Assembly (NCBI GenBank): GCA_016787565.1
Contig: JAEUUG010000003.1
Location: 62,001 to 126,000, forward strand
Source: Cyclobacteriaceae bacterium
GTDB lineage: Bacteria > Bacteroidota > Bacteroidia > Cytophagales > Cyclobacteriaceae
Reading direction: 5' to 3'
DNA length: 64,000 nucleotides
Position numbers and translations under genes: made by a program. Numbering within the stretch: the stretch's first letter is position 1; each line of letters opens with the position of its first letter. This document shows positions 16,573 through 24,953 of the stretch, one piece after another. The notes beneath the pieces are model-generated. The model saw nothing but the letters and a program-made list of their open reading frames with translations, was not told the DNA's origin and ran no database searches.

Positions 16573-17481
16573 ATGAACATTGCCATTCTTTCGCGGAATC
16601 CCAAATTGTACTCCACCAAACGGTTGAAGCAAGCGGGAGAGGCACACGGACATCGTGTGGAGATTATCGACCACATGAAGTGTGTGCTGTTCATTGAAAA
16701 GAAAAATCCTATGGTATTATACCAGGGCAGACGCCTCGATTATTTTGATGCCATTATCCCGCGCATTGGTGCTTCGGTTACCTTTTATGGTGCGGCTGTA
16801 GTCCGGCAGTTTGAGATGATGAAAGTTTTTACTGCAGTAGAATCGCAGGCCTTGATTCGCTCACGCGATAAACTTCGAAGCCTGCAGATTTTGTCGCGCG
16901 CAGGATTGGACTTACCGAAAACTATTTTCATGGATTACACCCGCGAAACGGAAGGCATTGTGGAAGCTGTTGGTGGTGCTCCGGTAGTGATCAAGTTATT
17001 GGAAGGAACACAGGGACTCGGTGTTGTGCTGGCTGAAAATAAAAAGGCCGCACAATCGGTTATTGAAGCCTTTCATGGTTTGCATGCGCGAATCATTGTG
17101 CAGGAATTTATTAAAGAGGCTAAAGGTGCGGATATCCGGGCATTCGTGGTTGATGGAGAAGTGGTGGGGGCCATGCGAAGACAGGCCCGTGAAGGTGAGT
17201 TTCGCTCTAACCTGCATCGGGGCGGAACGGCTACCGTGGTGAAGTTAAGTCGGGCCGAAAAACACGCAGCCATTTTAGCCGCAAAAAAAATGGGTCTGGG
17301 TGTGGCCGGTGTGGACATGCTGCCATCGAAGCGCGGGCCACTCATTGTAGAAGTAAATTCTTCTCCCGGTTTGGAAGGAATTGAGGGTGCTACGAAAGTA
17401 GATATAGCCGGGAAAATTTTCCGCTACCTCGAGAAAAATGCATCGAAGAAGAAAATTCAAAAAGATAAAGTGAATGCATAA
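16573..17481 (+). CDS. rimK: RimK family alpha-L-glutamate ligase
   Basis: A 302-residue ATP-grasp ligase that adds glutamate to the C-terminus of ribosomal protein S6 or related acceptors. The N-terminal domain starts [18 protein letters not shown]. The ATP-grasp region spans roughly residues 105-290 with [34 protein letters not shown], and the Mg2+-binding [16 protein letters not shown] near 260. The sequence resembles E. coli RimK closely. It is the middle gene of a three-gene group with a RimB-like protease upstream and an aspartoacylase-like hydrolase downstream. The final 15 residues are Lys-rich. Confidence 0.93.
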   Translation: MNIAILSRNPKLYSTKRLKQAGEAHGHRVEIIDHMKCVLFIEKKNPMVLYQGRRLDYFDAIIPRIGASVTFYGAAVVRQFEMMKVFTAVESQALIRSRDKLRSLQILSRAGLDLPKTIFMDYTRETEGIVEAVGGAPVVIKLLEGTQGLGVVLAENKKAAQSVIEAFHGLHARIIVQEFIKEAKGADIRAFVVDGEVVGAMRRQAREGEFRSNLHRGGTATVVKLSRAEKHAAILAAKKMGLGVAGVDMLPSKRGPLIVEVNSSPGLEGIEGATKVDIAGKIFRYLEKNASKKKIQKDKVNA

Positions 17482-17536
17482 AAGTGTTCAGTTCAGTCCG
17501 CAGTCGACTGTGAGCTGTTGACATTAAATCAGAATA

Positions 17537-18511
17537 ATGAGAGTAATCCGAATTGCTGGTCACGAAATCCGACCGGGAGAGTTTAAGGAAATTGATATCA
17601 ACATTGCACGGCTTCCATCGCATACCGTGATCGACACACCGATTTATGTTTCGCGTGGATTGGAGGATGGACCGGTGTTAGCGTTGACGGCCGGTATGCA
17701 CGGTGATGAAATTAATGGAATGGAAATCGTGCGCAGGTTGCTTGATAGCGGTCTTCACCAGCCAAAGCGGGGTGTAACAGTATGCATGCCCATTGTAAAT
17801 GTGTATGGATTTTTAAATTATTCGCGTGACGTACCCGATGGCAAAGATATTAACCGTTCTTTTCCTGGGCATAAAAATGGATCGCTGGCCAGTCGTGTTG
17901 CGTATCACCTGATGCACGAAGTAGTTCCATTTATTGATGTGGGAATTGATTTTCATACAGGAGGTGCCATGCGGGCAAATTATCCGCAGGTGCGCGCTGT
18001 GTTGCAAGACCAAATTAATGTTGAACTGGCGAATGCTTTTGCTGCACCCTTTACCATTGACTCTCCCTTCCGTCCAAACTCACTGCGCAAAGAAGCATCC
18101 CGCAAAGGAAAAAATATTATTGTTTATGAAGGTGGCGAATCCCTTCGATTCGATCAGCAGGCTATTGAAGAAGGCATGGCAGGTACACTTCGTTTGATGA
18201 AACATTTAAACATGATTGATTGGGCACCCGATCCAAATGAAGTGAATAAATTGATTTGGAGTACTACCTGGATCCGCGCCAAGCATGCCGGATTATTTCA
18301 GTCGACTGTAAAGTGTGGCCAACTGGTACAAAAGGGTGAATGGGTGGGAACTATTACCGATCCGTTTGGTGAATTTAAAGAGCAGGTCAAAGCAACTGAG
18401 ACCGGTTATGTGTTAGGCCTGAATAATATACCGGTGATCAATGCAGGTGATGCCCTGATGCACATCGGACTGGATAACGTATGCAAGATTGATAGTGAGG
18501 GATTGGATTGA
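17537..18511 (+). CDS. Succinylglutamate desuccinylase/aspartoacylase family zinc hydrolase
   Basis: A 324-residue M14-like zinc hydrolase. Zinc ligands are visible as His55 and Glu58 in GMHGDEING and His140 in DFHTGG. The substrate-binding NRSFPG segment is near residue 106, and the catalytic-Glu region is VYEGGES near 210. The C-terminal beta domain contains the short barrel ATETGYVLGLNNIPVINAGD. The family removes acyl groups from amino acids or cleaves similar amide bonds. Its place 55 bases after rimK, with RimB before, suggests that it acts on the same glutamylated product or free glutamyl conjugates. The exact substrate is unknown. Confidence 0.88.
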   Translation: MRVIRIAGHEIRPGEFKEIDINIARLPSHTVIDTPIYVSRGLEDGPVLALTAGMHGDEINGMEIVRRLLDSGLHQPKRGVTVCMPIVNVYGFLNYSRDVPDGKDINRSFPGHKNGSLASRVAYHLMHEVVPFIDVGIDFHTGGAMRANYPQVRAVLQDQINVELANAFAAPFTIDSPFRPNSLRKEASRKGKNIIVYEGGESLRFDQQAIEEGMAGTLRLMKHLNMIDWAPDPNEVNKLIWSTTWIRAKHAGLFQSTVKCGQLVQKGEWVGTITDPFGEFKEQVKATETGYVLGLNNIPVINAGDALMHIGLDNVCKIDSEGLD

Positions 18512-18579
18512 TCAAACCTGTCCAGCGAATTCAAATCGGAAATCGCTATCCGATGAAGATGAACAGCCGAAATGAAACA

Positions 18580-19299
18580 TTACTTTTTTGTTTTTTCGGA
18601 TGGTATAACCAGGCTCTTAATATCTTCATCACCTTCCAGGTTATTCATTTGACGTAATACCCAGGGGTAGTGGTTGTTGACGTAGCTGGATGCTGGATTG
18701 ACCTTGTATTTTTTTGGATTGGGAAGACATGCCGCAATCTTTGCTGACTCTGTTCGTGTTAATTTTTTTGCAGATTTTTTAAAGTGATGATGTGCTGCAG
18801 CTTCTATACCAAAAACACCTTTACCCATTTCGGCTATGTTCAGGTAAACTTCTAATATCCGTTGCTTGCCCCAAATCCATTCGATCATGAACGTAAAATA
18901 AACCTCTAAACCTTTGCGTATCCAACTTCGTCCCTGCCAGAGAAAAACATTTTTTGCAGTCTGCTGACTAAGCGTAGAGGCTCCCCGTACACGGCCCGGT
19001 TTTTTCGTGTTGTACTCCAGCGCTTTTTCTATACTCTTCCAATCAAACCCATTGTGATCCGGAAAAAGCTGATCTTCCGCGGCAATGATGGCCAACCTGG
19101 CATTTGGTGATATTTCATCCCATGTAACGTAATCACGCTTTAACCCATCTCCGTTTATCCAGGTAAACAATTGGGTGAGGGTTAATGGCGGATCAATCCA
19201 TTTCAGGGCAACGATGTAAATCAGTTGCGCGAAGAAGAGATAAAGAAGGAGTCGCTTTATTTTTCGTATCAAACGCGCAAGCAGGCTATTGGATTTCAT
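18580..19299 (-). CDS. mtgA: Monofunctional biosynthetic peptidoglycan transglycosylase
   Basis: A 239-residue GT51 glycosyltransferase that polymerises lipid II in the periplasm. A transmembrane anchor lies at residues 16-33. The catalytic region contains AAEDQLFPDHNGFD (Glu75), GASTLSQQTAKNVFLW (107-121) and ILEVYLNIAEMGKGVFGIEAA (148-168). There is no transpeptidase domain, so it is the monofunctional form. It is divergent from the GMC oxidoreductase gene and convergent with the aspartoacylase-like gene, so it is likely transcribed alone. Confidence 0.95.
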   Translation of the reverse strand: MKSNSLLARLIRKIKRLLLYLFFAQLIYIVALKWIDPPLTLTQLFTWINGDGLKRDYVTWDEISPNARLAIIAAEDQLFPDHNGFDWKSIEKALEYNTKKPGRVRGASTLSQQTAKNVFLWQGRSWIRKGLEVYFTFMIEWIWGKQRILEVYLNIAEMGKGVFGIEAAAHHHFKKSAKKLTRTESAKIAACLPNPKKYKVNPASSYVNNHYPWVLRQMNNLEGDEDIKSLVIPSEKTKK

Positions 19300-19387
19300 C
19301 AGATTAAAGGTGTAAAAATACTTTTTTTCATATAGTCAGCATCCAATATTTTCCTAAATCAAATTTCAACCTTTCCCCCAAAGGCAG

Positions 19388-19418
19388 TTGTAATCACTAT
19401 TCGTAAACAGTAGCTTTC
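19388..19418 (+). promoter_or_regulatory. Predicted promoter of the GMC oxidoreductase gene
   Basis: TTG at 19388-19390, a 20-base spacer, then TAGCTTTC at 19411-19418, one mismatch from the Bacteroidota -7 consensus TAnnTTTG. The ATG at 19440 is 21 bases further on, implying a short leader. Confidence 0.5.
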
Positions 19419-19439
19419 GATAGTATAAAATGAAGAATA

Positions 19440-21143
19440 ATGAATATACAGGGTGACGCTAAAAGCAAAAATACATTCGATGCTATAGTAATTGGTTCAG
19501 GGATTAGCGGGGGCTGGGCCGCCAAGGAACTTTGTGAAAAAGGATTAAAGACACTTGTGGTGGAGCGCGGCCGTGCATTGAAACATGGCGATTATCCAAC
19601 GGCCATGAAAAACCCATGGGATTTTGAACATCGCGGCACCATGCCGTTAGCAATACGCGAAGATAATCCGGTTCTCAGTCGATGCTATGCATTTGATGAA
19701 GGCACACAGCATCATTTTGTAAAGGATACCGCTCATCCGTATGTACAGGAAAAACCATTTGATTGGATTCGCGGATATCAGGAAGGCGGAAAGTCGTTAA
19801 TATGGGCAAGGCAAACGCAGCGTTGGAGCCGTTTTGATTTTGAAGCGCCCGCGCGCGATGGTTTTGCTGTCGATTGGCCCATACGGTATGATGATCTGGC
19901 TCCCTGGTATTCGCATGTCGAAAAGTTTGTTGGTATCAGCGGTAACCGTGATGGCCTTGAAACTCTGCCGGATTCTGAAGTGCTCCCGGCATTTGAAATG
20001 AATTGTGTGGAGACGCATATAAAGGAAAGCATTCGCAAACATTACAACGATCGTTTCCCGGTGATCGGGCGATGTGCACATCTCACCAAACCACAAGATG
20101 TTCATCTACAACAAGGGCGTGGGCAATGCCAGGCGCGTCATTTGTGTTACCGGGGTTGTCCGTATGGAGGATATTTCAGTTCGAACGCTGCTACCTTGCC
20201 GTGGGCTATGAAGACAGGAAACCTAACGATGCGCACCGATGCTGTGGTACATTCCATTCTCTACGATGAAAAGAAGGGCAAGGCAATCGGTGTCCGTGTT
20301 ATTGATGCCCATACGTTGGAAGAAGCGGAGTTTTATGCACGCATCATTTTTGTGAATGCTGCTTGCCTGAATACCAATCTTGTTTTGTTAAACTCAACAT
20401 CGAACCGGTTTCCCGCAGGATTAGGAAATGATAATGGCTTGCTCGGTAAGTACATTGCTTTTCATAACTACCGTGGTAATATTTTTGCAGACATCGAGGG
20501 CTTTGAAGATCAATATTATTATGGGCGCAGACCAACCTCTGTCATGATGCCTTCCTTTCGCAATGTGCACAAACAGGAAACTGATTTTCTGCGCGGCTAC
20601 ATGGTGCACTATGATGCTGTAAGAGCGTGGAGTACAAAACTTGACGAAGCACTTGGATCGGATATTAAACAGGAGGCAGCCAAACCTGGACCATGGACTG
20701 TATTCATGATGATGCAAGGCGAGACCATTCCAAAAAAAGAAAATCACGTTCGCCTCAGCCCGGATTTAAAAGATGCGTGGGGCATACCGCAGTTGATTAC
20801 TGCTGTTGACTATGATGAGAACGATGAAAAGATTTTGCAGGATTTTTTTGAGCAGGGAAAGGAAATGCTCGAGAAATCCGGCTGTACAAACATCCGGCTC
20901 AACGACAGCAAACAAGCTCCTGGTTTAGACATCCACGAGATGGGTGGAGTGCGCATGGGCAAAGATCCAAAAACATCTATGTTAAATAAGTGGAATCAAG
21001 TGCATAGCTGCCAGAATGTTTTTGTAACCGATGGTGCCTGCATGACATCAACGGGTAATCAAAATCCATCTCTTACCTTTATGGCGATTACAGCACGGGC
21101 AGCGAATCATGCTGTTGAAGAATTGAAGAAGGGAAATCTCTGA
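19440..21143 (+). CDS. GMC family FAD-dependent oxidoreductase
   Basis: A 567-residue flavoprotein of the glucose-methanol-choline family. The FAD-binding Rossmann motif VIGSGISGGWAAKEL is at about residues 16-30 and is followed by the ribose-binding acidic residue in LVVERGR. The GMC C-terminal region carries HEMGGVRMG, then NVFVTDGACMTSTGNQNPSLTFMAI, with the His and Asn expected at the active site. It has a Cys-rich stretch (QCQARHLCYRGCPYGG). No Tat or Sec signal is evident at the N-terminus, and no gluconate-dehydrogenase subunit 3 or cytochrome c partner is adjacent. It oxidises an alcohol or sugar that cannot be specified. Confidence 0.88.
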   Translation: MNIQGDAKSKNTFDAIVIGSGISGGWAAKELCEKGLKTLVVERGRALKHGDYPTAMKNPWDFEHRGTMPLAIREDNPVLSRCYAFDEGTQHHFVKDTAHPYVQEKPFDWIRGYQEGGKSLIWARQTQRWSRFDFEAPARDGFAVDWPIRYDDLAPWYSHVEKFVGISGNRDGLETLPDSEVLPAFEMNCVETHIKESIRKHYNDRFPVIGRCAHLTKPQDVHLQQGRGQCQARHLCYRGCPYGGYFSSNAATLPWAMKTGNLTMRTDAVVHSILYDEKKGKAIGVRVIDAHTLEEAEFYARIIFVNAACLNTNLVLLNSTSNRFPAGLGNDNGLLGKYIAFHNYRGNIFADIEGFEDQYYYGRRPTSVMMPSFRNVHKQETDFLRGYMVHYDAVRAWSTKLDEALGSDIKQEAAKPGPWTVFMMMQGETIPKKENHVRLSPDLKDAWGIPQLITAVDYDENDEKILQDFFEQGKEMLEKSGCTNIRLNDSKQAPGLDIHEMGGVRMGKDPKTSMLNKWNQVHSCQNVFVTDGACMTSTGNQNPSLTFMAITARAANHAVEELKKGNL

Positions 21144-21203
21144 GTATGGATGAAGGCTTAAAATTTTATCCGAATTTGTTAAACCGAGTGTATCTTTCGA
21201 GGT

Positions 21204-22442
21204 ATGAAAAAACCAATACTTACTGAAGACTGGCTTTCGCTGGTTGTGGGTTTTGTCCTGATCGGATTCGCCATTGTATTTCAATTTGCTCTTCCAAAAT
21301 TCGGGTGGAACGACAGCAGTACAATGGTAAAAATTTTGAGCAGTCAGAATGTAATGGCAATGACACTTCTTTTTGTTGTTGTACTCTGCGTTGGTTTGAC
21401 GATTCATTTTTTAGGAGGTAAAAGAACCGGTGAACTTGCCGGAGGAATACTCTTTCTTTTCCTGATCAGCGTTATTGCCCAATTTTTTGCAGGTTATAAA
21501 CCGTTGAAAGATGTGGGTTTGGAGTATGTAATTTTTGCACTCGTTCTGGGCATTGCTATCCGGAGTGTTGTGGGTGTACCGGGTTGGCTGAAGGAAAGTC
21601 TTCAATCGGAATTTTTTATTAAAACAGGATTGGTATTGCTGGGTGCCAGCATCATTTTTAACGATGTAGTAAAGGCCGGGTCTCTTGGACTCATACAGGC
21701 GTTGGTGGTGGTATTGGTGGTTTGGTATTTCGCGTATTGGCTGGCTAAGAAGCTGAAGATCGATGATGAATTGGGGATTATGATATCCAGTGCCGTTTCG
21801 ATTTGTGGTGTCTCTGCGGCTATTGCAACCTGTGGTGCTATTCAGGGTGATAGTAAGAAATTATCCTATGTAGTCAGCCTGGTACTGCTGGTGGCATTAC
21901 CGATGATGATTTTTATGCCGCCCCTGGCAAAACTTCTACACCTTGATCCTGCAGTAGCCGGTGCTTGGATTGGTGGCACCATCGATACAACAGGGGCCGT
22001 GGTGGCAACAGGGGCGCAGCTTGGTGAAGAGGCGCTAAACGTCAGTACCATTGTAAAACTTTCACAAAATGTTTTGTTGGGCATAGCGGCAGTAGCCATT
22101 TCATTTTTCTGGATGATGAAAGAAAAAAAGACAGAAAGGAATAAACCCAATTGGAGGCTGATCTGGGAGCGATTCCCCAAATTTGTGTTAGGCTTTATTG
22201 GTGCTTCCCTGCTTTTTTCGTTTGTGTTATCATCTGAGCAGGTAGCTGCCTCAAAGGATTTTATCAAGGGAATTCAGACGGCACTTTTTGCGTTGGCATT
22301 TGTGAGCATTGGCCTGGAGACTGATTTATCGGCACTCATGAAAACCGGAAATGGTCGACCAGCGCTGGTGTTTATTCTCGCTCAGGTTTTTAATGTATTG
22401 ATTACGTTGGCAATCGCCTACCTACTTTTTTCCCGCGTTTAA
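21204..22442 (+). CDS. YeiH family putative sulfate exporter (UPF0324)
   Basis: A 412-residue inner-membrane protein with about 11 hydrophobic helices. The YeiH hallmarks are present: IRSVVGVPGWLKESL, FFIKTGLVLLGASIIFNDV, the central SSAVSICGVSAAIATCGAI, and the second-repeat GAWIGGTIDTTGAVVATGAQ. Members are called putative sulfate exporters, but the substrate is not established. It follows the GMC gene by 60 bases. No LysR regulator, the common neighbour in proteobacteria, is present. A weak ATGCGG/CCGCAT hairpin lies at 22458-22479, without a T run. Confidence 0.88.
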   Translation: MKKPILTEDWLSLVVGFVLIGFAIVFQFALPKFGWNDSSTMVKILSSQNVMAMTLLFVVVLCVGLTIHFLGGKRTGELAGGILFLFLISVIAQFFAGYKPLKDVGLEYVIFALVLGIAIRSVVGVPGWLKESLQSEFFIKTGLVLLGASIIFNDVVKAGSLGLIQALVVVLVVWYFAYWLAKKLKIDDELGIMISSAVSICGVSAAIATCGAIQGDSKKLSYVVSLVLLVALPMMIFMPPLAKLLHLDPAVAGAWIGGTIDTTGAVVATGAQLGEEALNVSTIVKLSQNVLLGIAAVAISFFWMMKEKKTERNKPNWRLIWERFPKFVLGFIGASLLFSFVLSSEQVAASKDFIKGIQTALFALAFVSIGLETDLSALMKTGNGRPALVFILAQVFNVLITLAIAYLLFSRV

Positions 22443-22556
22443 GTGCCTTCGATATAAATGCGGTTGATCGGAGCCGCATAAGCCTTCTTGACCCATCCTT
22501 TTACGAGAATGATAGACAAAGGCGTTTAAAACGCTGTTATGAAAGTAAAATCCGAA

Positions 22557-22586
22557 TTGGCAACGATTTAGGTAGGGCTAGTTTTG
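22557..22586 (+). promoter_or_regulatory. Predicted Bacteroidota promoter upstream of a 35-residue ORF
   Basis: TTG at 22557-22559, a 19-base spacer, then a perfect TAGTTTTG at 22579-22586. It lies in a region with no long gene, about 113 bases upstream of the small ORF at 22699. This is the best consensus promoter in the window. Confidence 0.6.
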
Positions 22587-22698
22587 CAAACGATTGAATT
22601 AAACTGTACTTTTAACACTATAAGGCCATAATTTGGTAACTGGCCGATTCGACAAGTTGGCTTTGCTCTAATCTATTCACCTTTATACTATACTATTT

Positions 22699-22806
22699 AT
22701 GAGTATGGAACTAACACGTATCAACCTGTACAAAGCCCTTGGGATTCTGATCATTTTTGTGAGTTCAATCGGATCGCTGACCTTAATTGCAGCGATTATT
22801 TTTTAG
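22699..22806 (+). CDS. Small membrane peptide (35 aa), unrecognised
   Basis: A 35-codon frame with an ATG start (a second ATG two codons later). After a polar N-terminus (MSMELTRINLYK) one hydrophobic helix fills residues 13-35, ending at the stop. A consensus promoter lies about 113 bases upstream. The opposite-strand esterase has its terminator just downstream at 22981-23012. The intervening leader (22594-22698) and tail (22807-22980) show no other gene. The helix and promoter together support a real small protein, but no family is recognised. Confidence 0.5.
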   Translation: MSMELTRINLYKALGILIIFVSSIGSLTLIAAIIF

Positions 22807-22980
22807 TTCACAAAGGTTCTGACCTATTGACGCACGTACCCGTATCAAGCGGGTTTGATGGATTTGTTTTCTCCAGCCTTATCTTGACAAAAAATACCTC
22901 CAAGTTTTTTACAATCTTTCCCACACCTGATATTTCATTGTCGTTAAAGAGGAATCTATTCCGTCATGGAGAAATAGTAT

Positions 22981-23012
22981 AAAAAGCGCACTGCAATTGG
23001 ATTGTAGTGCGC
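22981..23012 (-). terminator. Terminator of the secreted esterase gene
   Basis: On the minus strand GCGCACTACAA pairs with TTGCAGTGCGC (one mismatch, loop of five bases), followed by five T residues. It begins 28 bases after the stop of the gene at 23041-24720. Confidence 0.75.
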
Positions 23013-23040
23013 CTTAAATCGATAACTATTGGTTTGCTTT

Positions 23041-24720
23041 TTACGGCTTCACAGCGACTACGCCTGCTGATACTAGTTTCTTTCGATCAGCATCTGGAAT
23101 TCTCCAAGCCTGATCAAAATATCCATCGGCAATAATGTTTGTAGTGCCTTCTTTGAAAATCAGGAAATCTTTGAAGTCCTGAATCCGAATGGCGGGTGAT
23201 GACATAAACCGAAAGCCCTGAACCTGCTGGCCTGTCCACCACGGTAAACCTGAACTCACTGCTATATAATGTCCATCCATTGGGAAGACGTAAAAGAGTC
23301 CATGATCCTTTGTTGCGGATGGATTGAGATGTAGGGGGAGTCGGTCACTGTATTTCTCAAGTATTGCGTTTGTTTCTTTAGTGCCAAATAAAATCAGGTT
23401 GGAACTTTCCAGATCGCTGGGCCGTACTTCTTTGTCGCTCACGATGCGTGGAAAGAACATCACCCTTCCCAGAAAGGCACCACGATAAACAGCCCAATTC
23501 GCGGCTTCTTCGGCCAGTGATCTGCGTGCATCTAATTCCTCAGGCGATGGATTTCCTGACGTTCCATAAACATAAATATGGCGACTATTGAAGGCGGCAC
23601 GGATAGGACCTTCAGCATTTTGCTTTTTGGAGACAAGCGATGGTTCGAATTTTCCAATCATCCATTTTCTGTCTGCTTGCTTCATGGAAAAATCTGTGGT
23701 AGCAGGCACTTTCATTTTCTTTCCACCGTTGATGACCATCGTTAAGGGCTGATCAGATCTAAATTGCGGATGGTTGGTAAGCTTTAAGGTAAACGCATCC
23801 AGGTTGGTCGTGGTAATGTCAAGTTGGTTGGTGGCTGTAAATTTTACATCAATGCTTGCTAACGTCCCCGGTGTTAGCTGATCCAGCGTAACCCAATAGG
23901 CGTTGTTGTATTTATAATTTGCAGAAGAGAATCGGACGCGATCTGGAAACTGATTTCTTTTAAACTGACTAAACCACGAAAAGATGGATCCATCGTTGTA
24001 GGCATTTTCCCAGCTGTTGTGGTTTACACCCGGGTATTCCTTATACTCAACCTGTGTTCCTGAATCCTTTAATCGTTTTACCCAATCACGCGAAACTGAA
24101 ACCGGTACGGCCTGATCCTGGTCACCATGGAAGAAATGCATGGGTACATTGAATGCATTCGGAGCCAATACATCGGTACCGTTCGGTGGGGCAGGGCAAA
24201 CAGGCGCAAGGGCAGCCCAGATATCCGGTCTGCTTAAACCAATCCACAATGTTCCCCCTCCGCCCATCGATAATCCCGTCAGGTAGGTTCTGTCTTCATC
24301 AATAGTAAATCGCTTCTTAACATCCGCAAGCATATCATATACATCCTTTTCAGGAATACCCTGATAGCCGGCTGTTCCCCTTGCATACGTAGCGGCTACG
24401 ATATATTCCACATCTTTCCATTCCGGAAAGTAGCGGGTAGCTTCCACATCCGTTTCACCGGGCGCGTTGCTTTTGCCGAAAACCCTGCGCAATGCTAACC
24501 GGTGGTTGGAGCCTGCGCCATGTAGCATGACGACCAACGGGTATTTCTTTTGCGGATCATAATTTTTTGGAATATAAAGCGCGTATGGCTGTTCCGTATC
24601 GTCTGCGTCTGAAAAGAAGGTAAGTACCTGCGGTCCGGCCGGAAGTTGCTGCGCAACTAAAGGAGCGATACTGATCAATAAGGTTACCAGTACAGCGAGG
24701 GGTTTGTGGGAAGTCTTCAT
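23041..24720 (-). CDS. Secreted alpha/beta hydrolase (esterase/PHB-depolymerase-like) with C-terminal extension
   Basis: A 559-residue exported protein, with a signal peptide at about residues 1-23. The alpha/beta hydrolase domain (about 40-260) shows the oxyanion-hole VVMLHGAGSNH (63-73), the nucleophile elbow GLSMGGGG with Ser151, the acidic residue in FFHGDQDQAVP (Asp200 or Asp202), and the catalytic His234 in GVNHNSWENAY. This is the arrangement of feruloyl esterase/LpqC-type and prolyl-oligopeptidase-like hydrolases. The remaining 300 residues are beta-rich and include a region resembling the C-terminal part of peptidase S9-like hydrolases, with no clear name. It may release acyl groups from polysaccharides or peptides, but the substrate is unknown. 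Transcribed alone. Confidence 0.82.
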   Translation of the reverse strand: MKTSHKPLAVLVTLLISIAPLVAQQLPAGPQVLTFFSDADDTEQPYALYIPKNYDPQKKYPLVVMLHGAGSNHRLALRRVFGKSNAPGETDVEATRYFPEWKDVEYIVAATYARGTAGYQGIPEKDVYDMLADVKKRFTIDEDRTYLTGLSMGGGGTLWIGLSRPDIWAALAPVCPAPPNGTDVLAPNAFNVPMHFFHGDQDQAVPVSVSRDWVKRLKDSGTQVEYKEYPGVNHNSWENAYNDGSIFSWFSQFKRNQFPDRVRFSSANYKYNNAYWVTLDQLTPGTLASIDVKFTATNQLDITTTNLDAFTLKLTNHPQFRSDQPLTMVINGGKKMKVPATTDFSMKQADRKWMIGKFEPSLVSKKQNAEGPIRAAFNSRHIYVYGTSGNPSPEELDARRSLAEEAANWAVYRGAFLGRVMFFPRIVSDKEVRPSDLESSNLILFGTKETNAILEKYSDRLPLHLNPSATKDHGLFYVFPMDGHYIAVSSGLPWWTGQQVQGFRFMSSPAIRIQDFKDFLIFKEGTTNIIADGYFDQAWRIPDADRKKLVSAGVVAVKP

Positions 24721-24813
24721 TGTGCTCTACATTTAACATGTGTGGTGTGTACACAATGATACATATTTTTTGCTACACGGTAACGGTGAAGAAGTAAGAT
24801 TGGGATGTAAAAC

Positions 24814-24940
24814 AGGCGTCTCAAAAGTCATCCGGTCATCGCGGGCATTGACCCGCGATCCCAGATTTAATAGAAAGAATGGGATTCCGGCTTACAGGCC
24901 GGAATGACATTTCCACTATAAGTGACTTTTGAGACAGCCT
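24814..24940. repeat. MITE-like palindromic repeat element (127 bp)
   Basis: Perfect 13-bp terminal inverted repeats GTCTCAAAAGTCA (24818-24830) and TGACTTTTGAGAC (24923-24935), extended by AGGC/GCCT with a one-base bulge. Inside are two further hairpins, TCGCGGG/CCCGCGA (24839-24858) and ATTCCGGC/GCCGGAAT (24884-24905), plus GTCAT/ATGAC pairing outside them. It has no coding capacity. The nested palindromic structure is that of an intergenic repeat that is probably multicopy in the genome. It sits between the starts and stops of two minus-strand genes. Confidence 0.8.
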
Positions 24941-24953
24941 CTGATAGGGATGT

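Noticed and set aside
22458-22479. Terminator after the YeiH gene
   Set aside because: ATGCGG/CCGCAT can pair but no T run follows; too weak to list.
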